Assembly (NCBI RefSeq): GCF_039522585.1
Contig: NZ_BAAADR010000003.1
Length of the DNA: 64,000 bases
From: Bisbaumannia salifodinae
Lineage (GTDB): Bacteria; Pseudomonadota; Gammaproteobacteria; Pseudomonadales; Halomonadaceae
Strand: one strand, 5' to 3'
Below, piece after piece: positions 43,945 to 53,818 of the stretch. The number at the start of each line of letters is the position of its first letter. Positions within the stretch are counted from its first letter, which is position 1. Under the pieces are notes generated by a model. It was not told where the DNA came from. It was given only the letters and a program-made list of their open reading frames with translations, and searched no databases. Both the position numbers and the translations under genes were made by a program.

Positions 43945-43977
43945 CCGAGGAGAGGAACACCCAAGCGTAGTAATCAG

Positions 43978-43995
43978 CGCGGCAGGGAGGCCGCG
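43978..43995 (+). promoter_or_regulatory. Hairpin before the binding-protein gene
   Basis: CGCGGC and GCCGCG form a 6-bp stem in the 96-base gap before glpV. Such intercistronic hairpins often stabilise mRNA for the more abundant binding protein; this is inference. Confidence 0.35.
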
Positions 43996-44040
43996 ACCAC
44001 CCCAAACCAGGATGGTTTCCATAAGCGAAATGAGGTCGAT

Positions 44041-45783
<1,743 letters not shown>

Positions 45784-45802
45784 GCCTCGGTTGCTTGCGC
45801 CA

Positions 45803-45831
45803 CGAGGCCCCGGGCATGTCCCGGGGCCTCG
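45803..45831. terminator. Strong bidirectional terminator after glpV
   Basis: CGAGGCCCCGGG and CCCGGGGCCTCG form a 12-bp stem between convergent genes. Confidence 0.85.
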
Positions 45832-45837
45832 TCGTGT

Positions 45838-46293
45838 TCAGCGGCGGTAGCGATAACTCAGGGACTCGTCCTTGCGCGGCCCCTGGATGGTCCAGCTCAG
45901 GTCGAAGCCCTCGTCCACCAGGCCCAGGCGGGCCCGGTAGCGATCCTCGCCGCACAGGTGCGCCTCGGCGCTGACCAGGGACGCCGGGCCCTGGGCGATC
46001 AGGTCGAAGAGCCAGACCGCCTGGTCGGCGCCGCGGCGCTCATGGAAGAGGGCGATGCGCGTCTCACCCAGCTCCCAGCGGTAGCAGTTACTGAAGGGCA
46101 CCGGCGTCGACCGCCCCTCGAGCAGAAAGGTGCCGCTCTCGAAAAAGCGGATCGTCTTGTCCTGCGCCTCGACGCGTACTTCACCCCTGGCGCGGCCCGC
46201 CCAGCCGCTGCGGGAAGCGGGGCCCGGGCGTGAGACGAAAGCGAGGCGGCGGATACTGGTCAGGCGCTCGGCGAGGCGTATAATCGCGGTCAA
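45838..46293 (-). CDS. DUF6314 family protein
   Basis: This 151-residue soluble protein contains IRFFESGTFLLEGRSTPVPF and SNCYRWEL, features of the DUF6314 family of unknown function (lipocalin-like beta-barrel predicted). No ATG is available; a TTG at 46293 preceded by AAGGAAAG is chosen as start. Its first bases overlap the -10 box (TATAAT, 46279-46284) that probably drives the divergent exporter gene, so the two promoters are interleaved. A much longer open frame upstream is antisense to the exporter. Confidence 0.65.
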   Translation of the reverse strand: MTAIIRLAERLTSIRRLAFVSRPGPASRSGWAGRARGEVRVEAQDKTIRFFESGTFLLEGRSTPVPFSNCYRWELGETRIALFHERRGADQAVWLFDLIAQGPASLVSAEAHLCGEDRYRARLGLVDEGFDLSWTIQGPRKDESLSYRYRR

Positions 46294-46317
46294 CTTTGCT
46301 TTCCTTCGAGGTTTACC

Positions 46318-47190
46318 ATGGGCTATCTGATCGGAGTCACCGGCCTCTGGGCCTTCTCCTTCTCGCTGATCGGCGTCTACCTGTCCGGTCAGGTGGACAG
46401 CTACTTCGCGGTGCTGGTGCGTATCGTCCTGGCGACCCTGCTGTTCCTGCCCTTCCTGAGGCCGCGCCGGCTGCCGGGGAGGCAGAAGCTGGCGCTGATG
46501 GGGATCGGCGCCATCCAACTGGGGCTGATGTATATCTTCTTCTACCAGTCCTTCCTGCTGCTGTCGGTGCCGGAGGTACTGCTCTTCACCATCTTCACGC
46601 CGCTCTACGTGACCCTGCTCGACGATGCCCTGGCCCGGCGCTTCTCGCCATTCTACCTGGTCACCGCGGCCATCGCCGTCCTGGGGGCGGCGGTGATCCG
46701 CTATGACGGCGTGGACGGCGGCTTCTGGCTGGGTTTCCTGGTGGTGCAGGGGGCCAACCTGTGCTTCGCCTTCGGCCAGGTGGCCTACCGCCAGCTGGCG
46801 CCGCGCCTGCCCGATGACCTGCCCCGGCATGGCGCCTTCGGCTGGTTCTATCTGGGCGCCCTGGCCCTGGTGGTGCTCGCCTTCCTGCTCTTCGGCAATG
46901 CCGAGCGGCTGCCCACCACCCCCCTGCACTGGGGCGTGCTGGCCTGGCTGGGGCTGGTGGCCTCGGGGCTCGGCTACTTCCTGTGGAACCAGGGGGCGAC
47001 GCGGGTGGATGCCGGCGCCCTGGCGATCATGAACAACGCCCTGATCCCCGCGGGGCTGCTGGTCAACCTGCTGATCTGGAACCGCGAGGCGGACCTGTCG
47101 CGGCTGGCCCTGGGGGGCGCCATTATCGTCGCCTCCTTGCTGGTCAACGAGTGGTGGGTGCGTCGCCGGAGCCTGGCGGCGCGGGCCTGA
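46318..47190 (+). CDS. EamA/DMT-family exporter
   Basis: This 290-residue protein has ten predicted membrane helices in two EamA repeats (first PVPEVLLF-type FQSFLLLSVPEVLLFTIFTP region, second WGVLAWLGLVASGLGYFLWN). Family members export amino acids, amines or metabolites; the substrate is unknown. A likely -10 TATAAT lies 34 bases before the ATG, and TTCGAGG precedes it. The gene is monocistronic or extends to nadK 73 bases downstream. Confidence 0.85.
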   Translation: MGYLIGVTGLWAFSFSLIGVYLSGQVDSYFAVLVRIVLATLLFLPFLRPRRLPGRQKLALMGIGAIQLGLMYIFFYQSFLLLSVPEVLLFTIFTPLYVTLLDDALARRFSPFYLVTAAIAVLGAAVIRYDGVDGGFWLGFLVVQGANLCFAFGQVAYRQLAPRLPDDLPRHGAFGWFYLGALALVVLAFLLFGNAERLPTTPLHWGVLAWLGLVASGLGYFLWNQGATRVDAGALAIMNNALIPAGLLVNLLIWNREADLSRLALGGAIIVASLLVNEWWVRRRSLAARA

Positions 47191-47263
47191 ATCACCAGGC
47201 CAAGTTTGCTCGGGGTCTGTCGGGACCGCATAATGAGCGGCCTCGAAGGGAGACGCCGAGCCT

Positions 47264-48145
47264 ATGACAGCCTTCAAGACCATCGGCCTGATCGGCCGCC
47301 TGGGCAGCGCCCAGGTCGTGGAGACCCTCAAGCGCCTGATCCGCTTCCTCCACGAGGGCGGTTACCATGTGATCCTCGAGGATCGCACCGCCACCGTGCT
47401 GCTCGATCACGGCCAGCAGGAGGCCAGCCGCAGCCTGCTGGGCGAGATCTGCGACCTGGTGATCGTGGTGGGGGGCGACGGCAGCCTGCTCGGCGCGGCC
47501 CGCGCCTTCTGCCGCAGCGGCACCCCGGTGCTGGGGGTCAATCGCGGGCGCCTGGGCTTCCTCACCGATATCTCCCCGGACGACCTGGAGGAGAAGGTCG
47601 GCCAGGTGCTGGCCGGTGACTACGCGATCGAGGAGCGCTTCCTGCTCGATGCCGAGGTCTATCGCAACGACACCCTGGTGGGTGGCGCCGATGCCCTCAA
47701 CGACGTGGTGGTGCACCCCGGCAAGGCGGTGCGCATGATCGAGTTCGAGCTGTTTATCGACGACCAGTTCGTCTACAGCCAGCGCAGCGATGGGCTGATC
47801 ATCGCCACCCCCACCGGCTCCACCGCCTATGCCCTCTCCGGGGGCGGGCCCATCGTTCACCCGCGCATCGATGCCATCACCCTGGTGCCGATGTTCCCGC
47901 ACACCCTCTCCAGCCGCCCCATCGTCATCGACGCCGCCTCGGAGATCCGCATCCATATCGGCGAGACCAACGAGGCCTATCCCCATGTCAGCTGCGACGG
48001 CCAGACCCGGGTGGTCTCCAAGCCCGACGACGTCCTCTATGTGCGCCGCAAGCCCCAGCGCCTGAAGCTGGTGCACCCGCCGGGCCATAATTACTACGAG
48101 GTGTGCCGCAGCAAGCTCGGCTGGAGCAGTCGCCTGGGGAGCTGA
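47264..48145 (+). CDS. nadK: NAD kinase
   Basis: This 293-residue kinase makes NADP from NAD. The diagnostic motifs are VVGGDGSLLGAAR (GGDG, about residues 69-81), the NE/D-type LNDVVVHPG, and TPTGSTAYALSGGGPIVHP. The start ATG at 47264 follows AAGGGAGACG. It is intact and of normal length. The metallophosphatase gene starts one base after its stop. Confidence 0.96.
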   Translation: MTAFKTIGLIGRLGSAQVVETLKRLIRFLHEGGYHVILEDRTATVLLDHGQQEASRSLLGEICDLVIVVGGDGSLLGAARAFCRSGTPVLGVNRGRLGFLTDISPDDLEEKVGQVLAGDYAIEERFLLDAEVYRNDTLVGGADALNDVVVHPGKAVRMIEFELFIDDQFVYSQRSDGLIIATPTGSTAYALSGGGPIVHPRIDAITLVPMFPHTLSSRPIVIDAASEIRIHIGETNEAYPHVSCDGQTRVVSKPDDVLYVRRKPQRLKLVHPPGHNYYEVCRSKLGWSSRLGS

Positions 48146-48146
48146 G

Positions 48147-49136
48147 ATGAGTGGATGCGAAGGTTATGACCTGATCGGGGACGTGCATGGCTGTGGCGCC
48201 ACCCTGAGGGCCCTGCTCGAGAAGCTGGGCTACCATCGGCGCGGCGGCGTCTATCGTCATCCCCGGCGCCGGGTGATCTTCCTCGGCGATCTGATCGACC
48301 GGGGGCCGCGTATCCGCCTGGCGGTACGCATCGCCCGGCGCATGGTGGAGGAGGGCGAGGCGCTGATCGTGATGGGCAATCACGAGTACAACGCCCTGGC
48401 CTATTGCCACCCCGATGCTGAGGGACAGGGCTGGCTCCGGCCCCATAGCCCCCGCCATAACCGCATCATCAAGGAGACCCTGGAGCAGTACCACGAGCAT
48501 CCGGCGGAGTGGGACGATACCCTGACCTGGTTTATGCAGATCCCGCTGGTGCTGGAGCTCGAGGGCCTGCGGGTGGTGCATGCCTGCTGGGATCACGCCC
48601 TGGTGGCGGCGCTGCGGGCCCGGTTGCCCGAGGCGCGCATGGATGAGGCCTTCCTCCGGGAATCGGTGCATCCCGGCAGCGAGGCCTTTCGCATCCTCGA
48701 CCGCCTGACCCGGGGCAGCCACCTGCGCCTGCCGGAGAACATCATCATTCATTCCGGGGACGGCTTTGCCCGCCAGAGTTTTCGTACTCACTTCTGGGCC
48801 CGCCACCCGCGTACCTATGGTGACGTGGTCTTCCAGCCCGATAACCTGCCCGGCGACCTGGAGTGGCGCCCCCTTAGCCGCAACGAGCGGGATAGCCTCA
48901 GCTACTATGGCCCCGAGGAGCCGCCGCTGTTTATCGGCCACTACTGGTGCGAGGGCATTCCGGCCCTGCCGACCCACAATATCGCCTGTCTCGACTACAG
49001 CGCGGTGAAGTTCGGTCGCCTGGTGGCCTACCGCTGGAGCGGCGAGGCACGCCTGAATGCCGACCACTTCGTCTGGGTGGACGTGCCCCGGGACGAAGAG
49101 GCCCGGCCACGCCCCTGGGAGATCGATTGCGATTGA
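48147..49136 (+). CDS. Calcineurin-like metallophosphoesterase
   Basis: This 329-residue enzyme has the complete metal-site motif series GDVHG (residues 12-16), GDLIDRGP (about 48-55), GNHE (about 78-81) and a later HS/GH (IIHSGDGF). The family includes PrpE-like and bis(5'-nucleosyl)-tetraphosphatase-type enzymes. It is translated directly after nadK, suggesting a role in nucleotide or phosphate turnover; the true substrate is unknown. Confidence 0.85.
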   Translation: MSGCEGYDLIGDVHGCGATLRALLEKLGYHRRGGVYRHPRRRVIFLGDLIDRGPRIRLAVRIARRMVEEGEALIVMGNHEYNALAYCHPDAEGQGWLRPHSPRHNRIIKETLEQYHEHPAEWDDTLTWFMQIPLVLELEGLRVVHACWDHALVAALRARLPEARMDEAFLRESVHPGSEAFRILDRLTRGSHLRLPENIIIHSGDGFARQSFRTHFWARHPRTYGDVVFQPDNLPGDLEWRPLSRNERDSLSYYGPEEPPLFIGHYWCEGIPALPTHNIACLDYSAVKFGRLVAYRWSGEARLNADHFVWVDVPRDEEARPRPWEIDCD

Positions 49137-49229
49137 TACGAAGGGTTACAAAAATCCCGGGAGAACCGCTGAACCAAGTCGCCGCCTGGTCATCTCAGTA
49201 GGTGTTCCCTTGAATGATCCCTTGCTCTT

Positions 49230-49260
49230 GTCCGGCGGCCCCTCCGCCGGACTTTTTCTT
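49230..49260 (+). terminator. Rho-independent terminator after the metallophosphatase
   Basis: GTCCGGCGG, loop CCCCT and CCGCCGGAC are followed by TTTTTCTT. It ends the nadK transcription unit. Confidence 0.9.
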
Positions 49261-49425
49261 GTGCCTTGGAAATGGAGTGCCTTGGAAATGGAACAGTGGG
49301 CCGCTGCGGCCCGCTGATCCCAGTTCCGGCCGGACTTTTTCTTGTGCGTGGCAGTAATGTGCCTTAGCAAAGCAGGCCGCGGCGGTCCGCTAACTCCCGG
49401 TTCCGGCCGGATTCTATTTAGCTTC
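49247..49425 (+). repeat. Degenerate tandem repeat of the terminator region
   Basis: CCGGACTTTTTCTTGTGC occurs at 49247 and 49330 (83 bases apart), and a decayed third copy begins at 49407 (CCGGATTCTATTT). Each of the first two is followed by a GTGCCTT box and a GGCCGC-rich block. Inside the first copy the 16-mer GTGCCTTGGAAATGGA is itself doubled (49261 and 49277). Confidence 0.75.
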
Positions 49426-49476
49426 TTAAGGCCGGAAGGGCTGGTCATGGCATCATCGTTGGAATCGCTGAGGGCG

Positions 49477-49573
49477 CTGGGGGCAGGCCGGAGCAAAGCG
49501 TCTTTTTCAGGGACGAAAAAGTCGAGCGTCCATGGACGGATTCACAGCGTCTTTGCGTAGTGCCTGCCCCCAG
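49477..49573. repeat. Palindrome-bounded 97-bp element
   Basis: CTGGGGGCAGG at 49477 and CCTGCCCCCAG at 49563 are exact inverted repeats. Between them lie smaller palindromes (TTTTTCAGGGACGAAAAAG and CGTCCATGGACG). It has the look of an interspersed noncoding repeat, but only one copy is in this window. Confidence 0.65.
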
Positions 49574-49699
49574 AGTAGCCCCGGGCCCCAGCATAGGAAG
49601 ACGCCGGCCGGGATGGCTTGGTGGTCGCAGCGGCCCGCTTACCGACGGCGGCGATGCCGATGGTAAACTAGCCGGGAACCCTTCGAGGACCGCTGCCCC

Positions 49700-50542
49700 A
49701 TGTACAAGGTGTTGACCCTGCCCCGCGATGTGGACACCCGCCCGCTGCGCCAGGCCCTCTGGGCCCACCACATCGGCCACCGCTTCACCGAGGATGACGA
49801 GGGCTACACCCTGTGGCTGGCCGACCCGGAGCAGCATCAGCAGTTGTTGCGGCTGATCGAGCGCTGGCAGCGCGGCGAGCCGCTGATGCCTCGGGGCGCT
49901 TCCCGGCGCGCCGCGACCCCGGCCTGGCTGATGCCCTTCCGCCTGGCGCCGGTCACCGCCAGCCTGCTGGCCGCCTGCCTGGCGGTCTTCGGCCTGATGG
50001 CGCTGTTCGGCGACCTGGTGATCGCCTGGCTGGCCATCGTGCCCCTGGCGGTGGCCCGGGGCAGCCTGGTGGTGGGCGACATGAGCGATGTGCTCCTCGG
50101 CCAGCCCTGGCGGCTGTTCACCCCGGCGCTGCTGCATTTCGGCTGGATGCACCTGATCTTCAATATGCTCTGGTTATGGTACTTCGGGCGCCAGATCGAG
50201 GCGCTGCACGGCCGCGGCCGCATGCTGATGATCGTGGCCCTGAGCGGGGTGGGAGCCAACCTGGCCCAGTACGTCACCGGCACGGTGCTGTTCGGCGGCA
50301 TGTCCGGGGTCGACTTCGCCCTGCTCGGCTATGTGTGGCTGATGTCACGGCGCGCGCCCCGCAGCGGCTTCTTCGTGCCCCAGATGCTGGTGGTCTTCAT
50401 GCTCGGCTGGATGGTCTTCACCATGACCGATATGGCCGCGGCGGTGGGCTTCGGCAACGTGGCCAACGAGGCCCACCTGGGAGGGCTGGTCGTGGGCCTG
50501 GCCCTGGGCTGGTATTATTCGGGCCGCGCCCGCCAATCCTGA
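49700..50542 (+). CDS. glpG: Rhomboid intramembrane protease GlpG
   Basis: This 280-residue rhomboid has an N-terminal cytoplasmic domain (1-70, KVLTLPRDVDTRPLRQALWA) and six membrane helices. The catalytic serine is S202 in GGMSGVDFALLGYVW and the histidine H259 in ANEAHLGGL, matching E. coli S201/H254. Despite its name it is not glycerol-related. It is followed by yeaC and DUF2797 with short spacings, forming an operon. Confidence 0.92.
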   Translation: MYKVLTLPRDVDTRPLRQALWAHHIGHRFTEDDEGYTLWLADPEQHQQLLRLIERWQRGEPLMPRGASRRAATPAWLMPFRLAPVTASLLAACLAVFGLMALFGDLVIAWLAIVPLAVARGSLVVGDMSDVLLGQPWRLFTPALLHFGWMHLIFNMLWLWYFGRQIEALHGRGRMLMIVALSGVGANLAQYVTGTVLFGGMSGVDFALLGYVWLMSRRAPRSGFFVPQMLVVFMLGWMVFTMTDMAAAVGFGNVANEAHLGGLVVGLALGWYYSGRARQS

Positions 50543-50551
50543 GGAGTGACC

Positions 50552-50809
50552 ATGAGCGAGATGACCTTCGAGAAGATGATTCGCCAGATGACCCCGGCGA
50601 TCTACGCCAGCCTCAAGCAGGCGGTGGAGCTGCGCAAGTGGCCCGATGGGCGCCGCCTCAGCGAGTCGCAGCTGGCGCTCTGCCTGGAGGCGGTGCTCAA
50701 GTACGAGGTGGAGCATGACGTCCCGGAAGCGGCGCGGGTCGGTTACCTGGAGCGTGCCGGTTGCTCCTCCCAGCAGGGCGACGAGGACGAGATCAAGTGG
50801 GTGAATTGA
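50552..50809 (+). CDS. yeaC: YeaC family protein (DUF1315)
   Basis: This 85-residue cytoplasmic protein begins MSEMTFEKMIRQMTPAIYAS and contains LKQAVELRKWPDGRRLSESQ, the DUF1315 signature. The function is unknown. The ATG at 50552 follows GAGGAG by about six bases; an in-frame GTG at 50546 overlaps the ribosome site and is less likely. Its 3' end overlaps the start of the DUF2797 gene. Confidence 0.87.
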   Translation: MSEMTFEKMIRQMTPAIYASLKQAVELRKWPDGRRLSESQLALCLEAVLKYEVEHDVPEAARVGYLERAGCSSQQGDEDEIKWVN

Positions 50810-51642
50810 CGGCGCTGGCCAGTGGCTGCCTGAGCAAGATGGCCATCGAGCCGGGGCAGGGGGGAGAGCCGGCCCGCTATGCGCTGTGTGCCGGCGACCA
50901 GCGCCTCGACCTCAACGCCCACCTCGGCCAGCCGCTGCGGCTGACCTGGAGCGGCGCGATCGCCTGCACCCACTGCGGCCGGGCCACCAGGAAGAGCTTC
51001 GCCCAGGGCTACTGCTACCCCTGCTTCAAGCGGCTCGCCCAGTGCGATACCTGCATCGTCAAGCCGGAGACCTGTCACTTCTTCGCCGGCACCTGTCGCG
51101 AGCCGCAGTGGGCCGAGCGCCACTGCTTCCAGCCCCATGTGGTCTACCTGGCCAACTCCTCGGGACTCAAGGTGGGCATCACCCGGGGTACCCAGGTGCC
51201 GACCCGCTGGCTGGACCAGGGCGCCATCCAGGCGCTGCCGATCCTCGAGGTGGAGACCCGCCAGCAGTCCGGTTTCGTGGAGATCCTCTTCAAGGAAGAG
51301 GTGGCCGACCGCACCAACTGGCGGGCCATGCTCAAGGGCGAGGTGGCGCCCCTGGACCTGGTCGCCGAGCGGGATCGGCTGCTGGCGCGGTTGGATGGCG
51401 GACTGGCGGCGCTGCGCGAGCGCTTCGGCGGCGAGGCGATTCGCGTGCTCGATGCCGCGCCGGTCACCCTCGATTACCCGGTGCTGGAATTCCCGCGCAA
51501 GATCGTCTCCCATAACTTCGACAAGAAGCCGGTGGTGGAGGGCACCCTGATGGGGCTCAAGGGGCAGTACCTGATCCTCGACAGCGGGGTGATCAATTTG
51601 CGCAAGTTTACCGGCTATGAGGTGACCCTGGAGGTGGCTTGA
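50797..51642 (+). CDS. DUF2797 family zinc-binding protein
   Basis: This 281-residue protein has a cluster of cysteines (CTHCGR, YCYPCF, CDTCIVKPETC) that probably bind zinc in the first third, followed by HVVYLANSSGLKVGITRGTQ and a GIY-YIG-like segment. Its function is unknown. The start is taken as GTG at 50797, overlapping yeaC; an upstream in-frame start at 50761 would be inside yeaC. A strong terminator follows at 51668. Confidence 0.82.
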   Translation: MGELTALASGCLSKMAIEPGQGGEPARYALCAGDQRLDLNAHLGQPLRLTWSGAIACTHCGRATRKSFAQGYCYPCFKRLAQCDTCIVKPETCHFFAGTCREPQWAERHCFQPHVVYLANSSGLKVGITRGTQVPTRWLDQGAIQALPILEVETRQQSGFVEILFKEEVADRTNWRAMLKGEVAPLDLVAERDRLLARLDGGLAALRERFGGEAIRVLDAAPVTLDYPVLEFPRKIVSHNFDKKPVVEGTLMGLKGQYLILDSGVINLRKFTGYEVTLEVA

Positions 51643-51667
51643 GGTGACAAGCAAGCGTTAAGACGAC

Positions 51668-51699
51668 GACATCGCCCAGGCCTTCGCCTGGGCGATGTC
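51668..51699. terminator. Bidirectional terminator between DUF2797 and flgN
   Basis: GACATCGCCCAGGC, loop CTTC and GCCTGGGCGATGTC form a perfect 14-bp stem. Confidence 0.9.
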
Positions 51700-51721
51700 G
51701 TTGGTGGCGAGAGGCGAGGGC

Positions 51722-52171
51722 TCAGGCCCGGGAGCTGACCCGGCTATCGCGTTGACGTGCCTGGCCATTGGGGCCGTAGAGGGGCTTGCCGGCGGCCTCG
51801 CGCAGGAAGTCGAGCATCTGCTGGTTCTGGCGCATGCGCTCGCGAATCAGCGAGCCATTGGTGGCATTGAACTCGCGGACTCGCTCGGCCAGGGCCATCA
51901 GGGTGAGCCAGGCGTCCAGGCAATCGGCCTCTTCGGCGGCCTGGCGGGCGCCTGCCCGTCCCTCCGCGTAGCCCAGCCTGGCCTGGGCCTGGCGGCGCTG
52001 ACTCTCCAGGGCGTCGAGCTCCCGGAACAGGCGCTGCTTGGTTTCGGCCAAGCCGGCCAGCTCGTCGCCATCCACCTGCGCCTTGGCCAGGGCGGCGGTC
52101 TCCTCGCGCAGGGCCTCGCACAGGGCGTCGAGGCGCTGCTGCTGTCGCTGCAGGTGGTTGGCCAGGCCCAT
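51722..52171 (-). CDS. flgN: Flagellar secretion chaperone FlgN
   Basis: This 149-residue, almost fully helical protein (LQRQQQRLDALCEALREETA; SLIRERMRQNQQMLDFLREA near the C-terminus) matches FlgN, the chaperone for the hook-filament junction proteins FlgK and FlgL. It ends with a GPNGQARQRD-type tail as in the family. It follows flgM after one base, so both are made from the FliA promoter at 52474-52500. Confidence 0.88.
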   Translation of the reverse strand: MGLANHLQRQQQRLDALCEALREETAALAKAQVDGDELAGLAETKQRLFRELDALESQRRQAQARLGYAEGRAGARQAAEEADCLDAWLTLMALAERVREFNATNGSLIRERMRQNQQMLDFLREAAGKPLYGPNGQARQRDSRVSSRA

Positions 52172-52172
52172 G

Positions 52173-52439
52173 TCAGAGCTCCTTGAGGCTATCGATCAGG
52201 CCGTCGGCGATGCGCTCGGCGCGAATCTCCAGGCGGCCCTCGCTGATCGCCTGGCGAATCTCGTTGACCCGCAGGCTGTCGATGTCCTGGCTGGCGTCCT
52301 GGGCCTTCTGGCTGAGGTGGGCCACCGCCGCCGGGCTGCCCTGGGATTGTCCCGCCGCGCCCTGGGACGCCGCCTTCTCCTGGCGCTGGGTCTCCACCTG
52401 GGTGGGTCGCTGGGGGGGATGAGAACTGTCGATCTTCAC
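52173..52439 (-). CDS. flgM: Anti-sigma-28 factor FlgM
   Basis: This 88-residue protein has a flexible Gln/Ser-rich N-terminus and the C-terminal sigma-28-binding segment VNEIRQAISEGRLEIRAERI. FlgM holds FliA inactive until the hook is complete and then is exported. A perfect FliA-type promoter lies just upstream, so flgM is under the sigma factor it inhibits, a standard feedback loop. Confidence 0.93.
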   Translation of the reverse strand: MKIDSSHPPQRPTQVETQRQEKAASQGAAGQSQGSPAAVAHLSQKAQDASQDIDSLRVNEIRQAISEGRLEIRAERIADGLIDSLKEL

Positions 52440-52473
52440 GCCTAATGCCTCTCGCCGGGGGTGCTTACCCCTA

Positions 52474-52500
52474 TTATCGGCGCTCGCGCCGCTGACTTTA
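52474..52500 (-). promoter_or_regulatory. FliA (sigma-28) promoter of flgM-flgN
   Basis: On the minus strand TAAAGTCA, an 11-base spacer and GCCGATAA match the sigma-28 consensus (TAAAGTTT-N11-GCCGATAA) in all but two positions. It sits 35 bases before the flgM start. Confidence 0.88.
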
Positions 52501-52531
52501 ACCCCGTGGCCAAGAAAATCGCCGCGATATC

Positions 52532-53215
52532 CTAGAGGGGCACGGCCAGGCGTCCGGGGGCGATCACCTCGGCCTCGATGATCTCGCGGCCGCTCAGGCG
52601 CACCCGCACCCGCTCGCCGCGCCCCCCCTCATCCAGGGCCTCGCCCTCGCGGGTGACCCGGAAACCCTGGCCACGCGCCTCCACCACCACTCGCTGGCGG
52701 CGCTCCACCAGGGGTTCGGCGCGCAGCATCGACGCCAGCAGCGGCCGACCCTCGCCCAGGGGGCGGGTCAACTGCAGGCCCAGGGCCGCGTCGATCTCGC
52801 GCAGCGCCTGGCGCGGCAGGCGACCCAGGTCGCCGCGCTCCAGGCGCAGATCGTCCGCGCCAAGACGCTCTCCCGGGCTCAGCTGGCGCGCCGCCACCGG
52901 ATAGTCGCCGAAGACCGTCAATTGGGCCTGCAGGTAGCGCACCTGGTGGCCCTCGCCGCAGCGTATGCCCACCGACACTCGCCCCGGGGCGAGCTCCCGC
53001 TGACCGGGCAGGAAGGGCTCCGCCGACTCGCAGGCGGGGAACTGGCCCGCCGGGGGATGCACCTCGATCATCACCTCGTCGCCGAGGGCCTGGCTCTGCT
53101 CATAAAGGAAAGCATGCACCGTCTCCAGCAGGGGGGCATCGTCGCCCCATGTCGCCGTCGGCAGGGCCAGTAGCAGCGCCAGGGGCAATATCAGCAGGCG
53201 TGGCAGCAGAGACAT
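52532..53215 (-). CDS. flgA: Flagellar P-ring assembly chaperone FlgA
   Basis: This 227-residue periplasmic protein has a signal peptide (residues 1-24, LLILPLALLLALPTATWG) and the SAF/ThiS-like C-terminal domain (VARQLSPGERLGADDLRLER, LLASMLRAEPLVERRQRV). It assists polymerisation of FlgI in the periplasm. It is divergent from flgB and lies upstream of flgM on the same strand. Confidence 0.93.
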   Translation of the reverse strand: MSLLPRLLILPLALLLALPTATWGDDAPLLETVHAFLYEQSQALGDEVMIEVHPPAGQFPACESAEPFLPGQRELAPGRVSVGIRCGEGHQVRYLQAQLTVFGDYPVAARQLSPGERLGADDLRLERGDLGRLPRQALREIDAALGLQLTRPLGEGRPLLASMLRAEPLVERRQRVVVEARGQGFRVTREGEALDEGGRGERVRVRLSGREIIEAEVIAPGRLAVPL

Positions 53216-53378
53216 GAGAAATCGCCCGGGAGAAGTGAGGACTACGATTCTATGCCGCCTGGCGGCATCGTAGCAGATGAATTGACCGTGAATTCCGCGG
53301 CTGTTTATCCCTTTGCCCTGACAGGGGGCTGGCTATCCTTCAGCCTCGTCTTTTTCTATCGGCCACGGGGACGTGCCC

Positions 53379-53792
53379 ATGATCGATCAGCTTTCCGAGT
53401 CGCTGCGTTTCCACCAGGAGGCGCTGAGCCTGCGCAACCAGCGCCATGAGGTGTTGGCCAGCAATATCGCCAATGCCGATACCCCCAACTACAAGGCCCG
53501 CGATTTCGATTTCGCCAGCGAGCTGTCTCGTGTCATGAGTCAGGGGCGGACCAGTGGCGGCGGCCTGGGGTTGGCCACCACCTCGGCACGGCACCTGCCG
53601 GGGCAGGGGCCGGTGGCCGGCCTCGATGACCTGCTCTACCGGGTGCCGGACCAGCCCAGTCTGGATGGCAATACCGTGGACATGGATCGCGAGCGCACCC
53701 AGTTCGCCGATAATGCCGTGCGTTACCAGGCCTCCCTGACCCTGATCAATAGCCGTATCCAGGGTCTCAAGAACGCCATGCAACCCGAGTGA
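53379..53792 (+). CDS. flgB: Flagellar proximal rod protein FlgB
   Basis: This 137-residue rod protein shows NRHEVLASNIANADTPNYKA-type sequence (residues about 24-44) and the C-terminal TQFADNAVRYQASLTLINSR. The start at 53379 is preferred over a GTG two codons earlier; GGGGAC precedes it. It is the first of ten plus-strand flg genes that build the rod, hook and rings. Confidence 0.93.
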   Translation: MIDQLSESLRFHQEALSLRNQRHEVLASNIANADTPNYKARDFDFASELSRVMSQGRTSGGGLGLATTSARHLPGQGPVAGLDDLLYRVPDQPSLDGNTVDMDRERTQFADNAVRYQASLTLINSRIQGLKNAMQPE

Positions 53793-53818
53793 TCGCCCCC
53801 AGGCTAAAGGAGCAGCCC

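Larger units (their letters stand above)
49137..49699. other. Intergenic region with degenerate repeats and a palindromic element
   Basis: About 560 bases carry no credible gene. It holds a terminator (49230-49260), a degenerate tandem repeat derived from it (49247-49425) and a 97-bp palindrome-bounded element (49477-49573). The glpG promoter probably lies after 49640 (TAAACT at 49661-49666). Confidence 0.65.

Noticed and set aside
53330..53344. Sigma-54 promoter before flgB (GG-N10-GC)
   Set aside because: Only the invariant pairs match; the rest of the consensus is poor, so it is not called.
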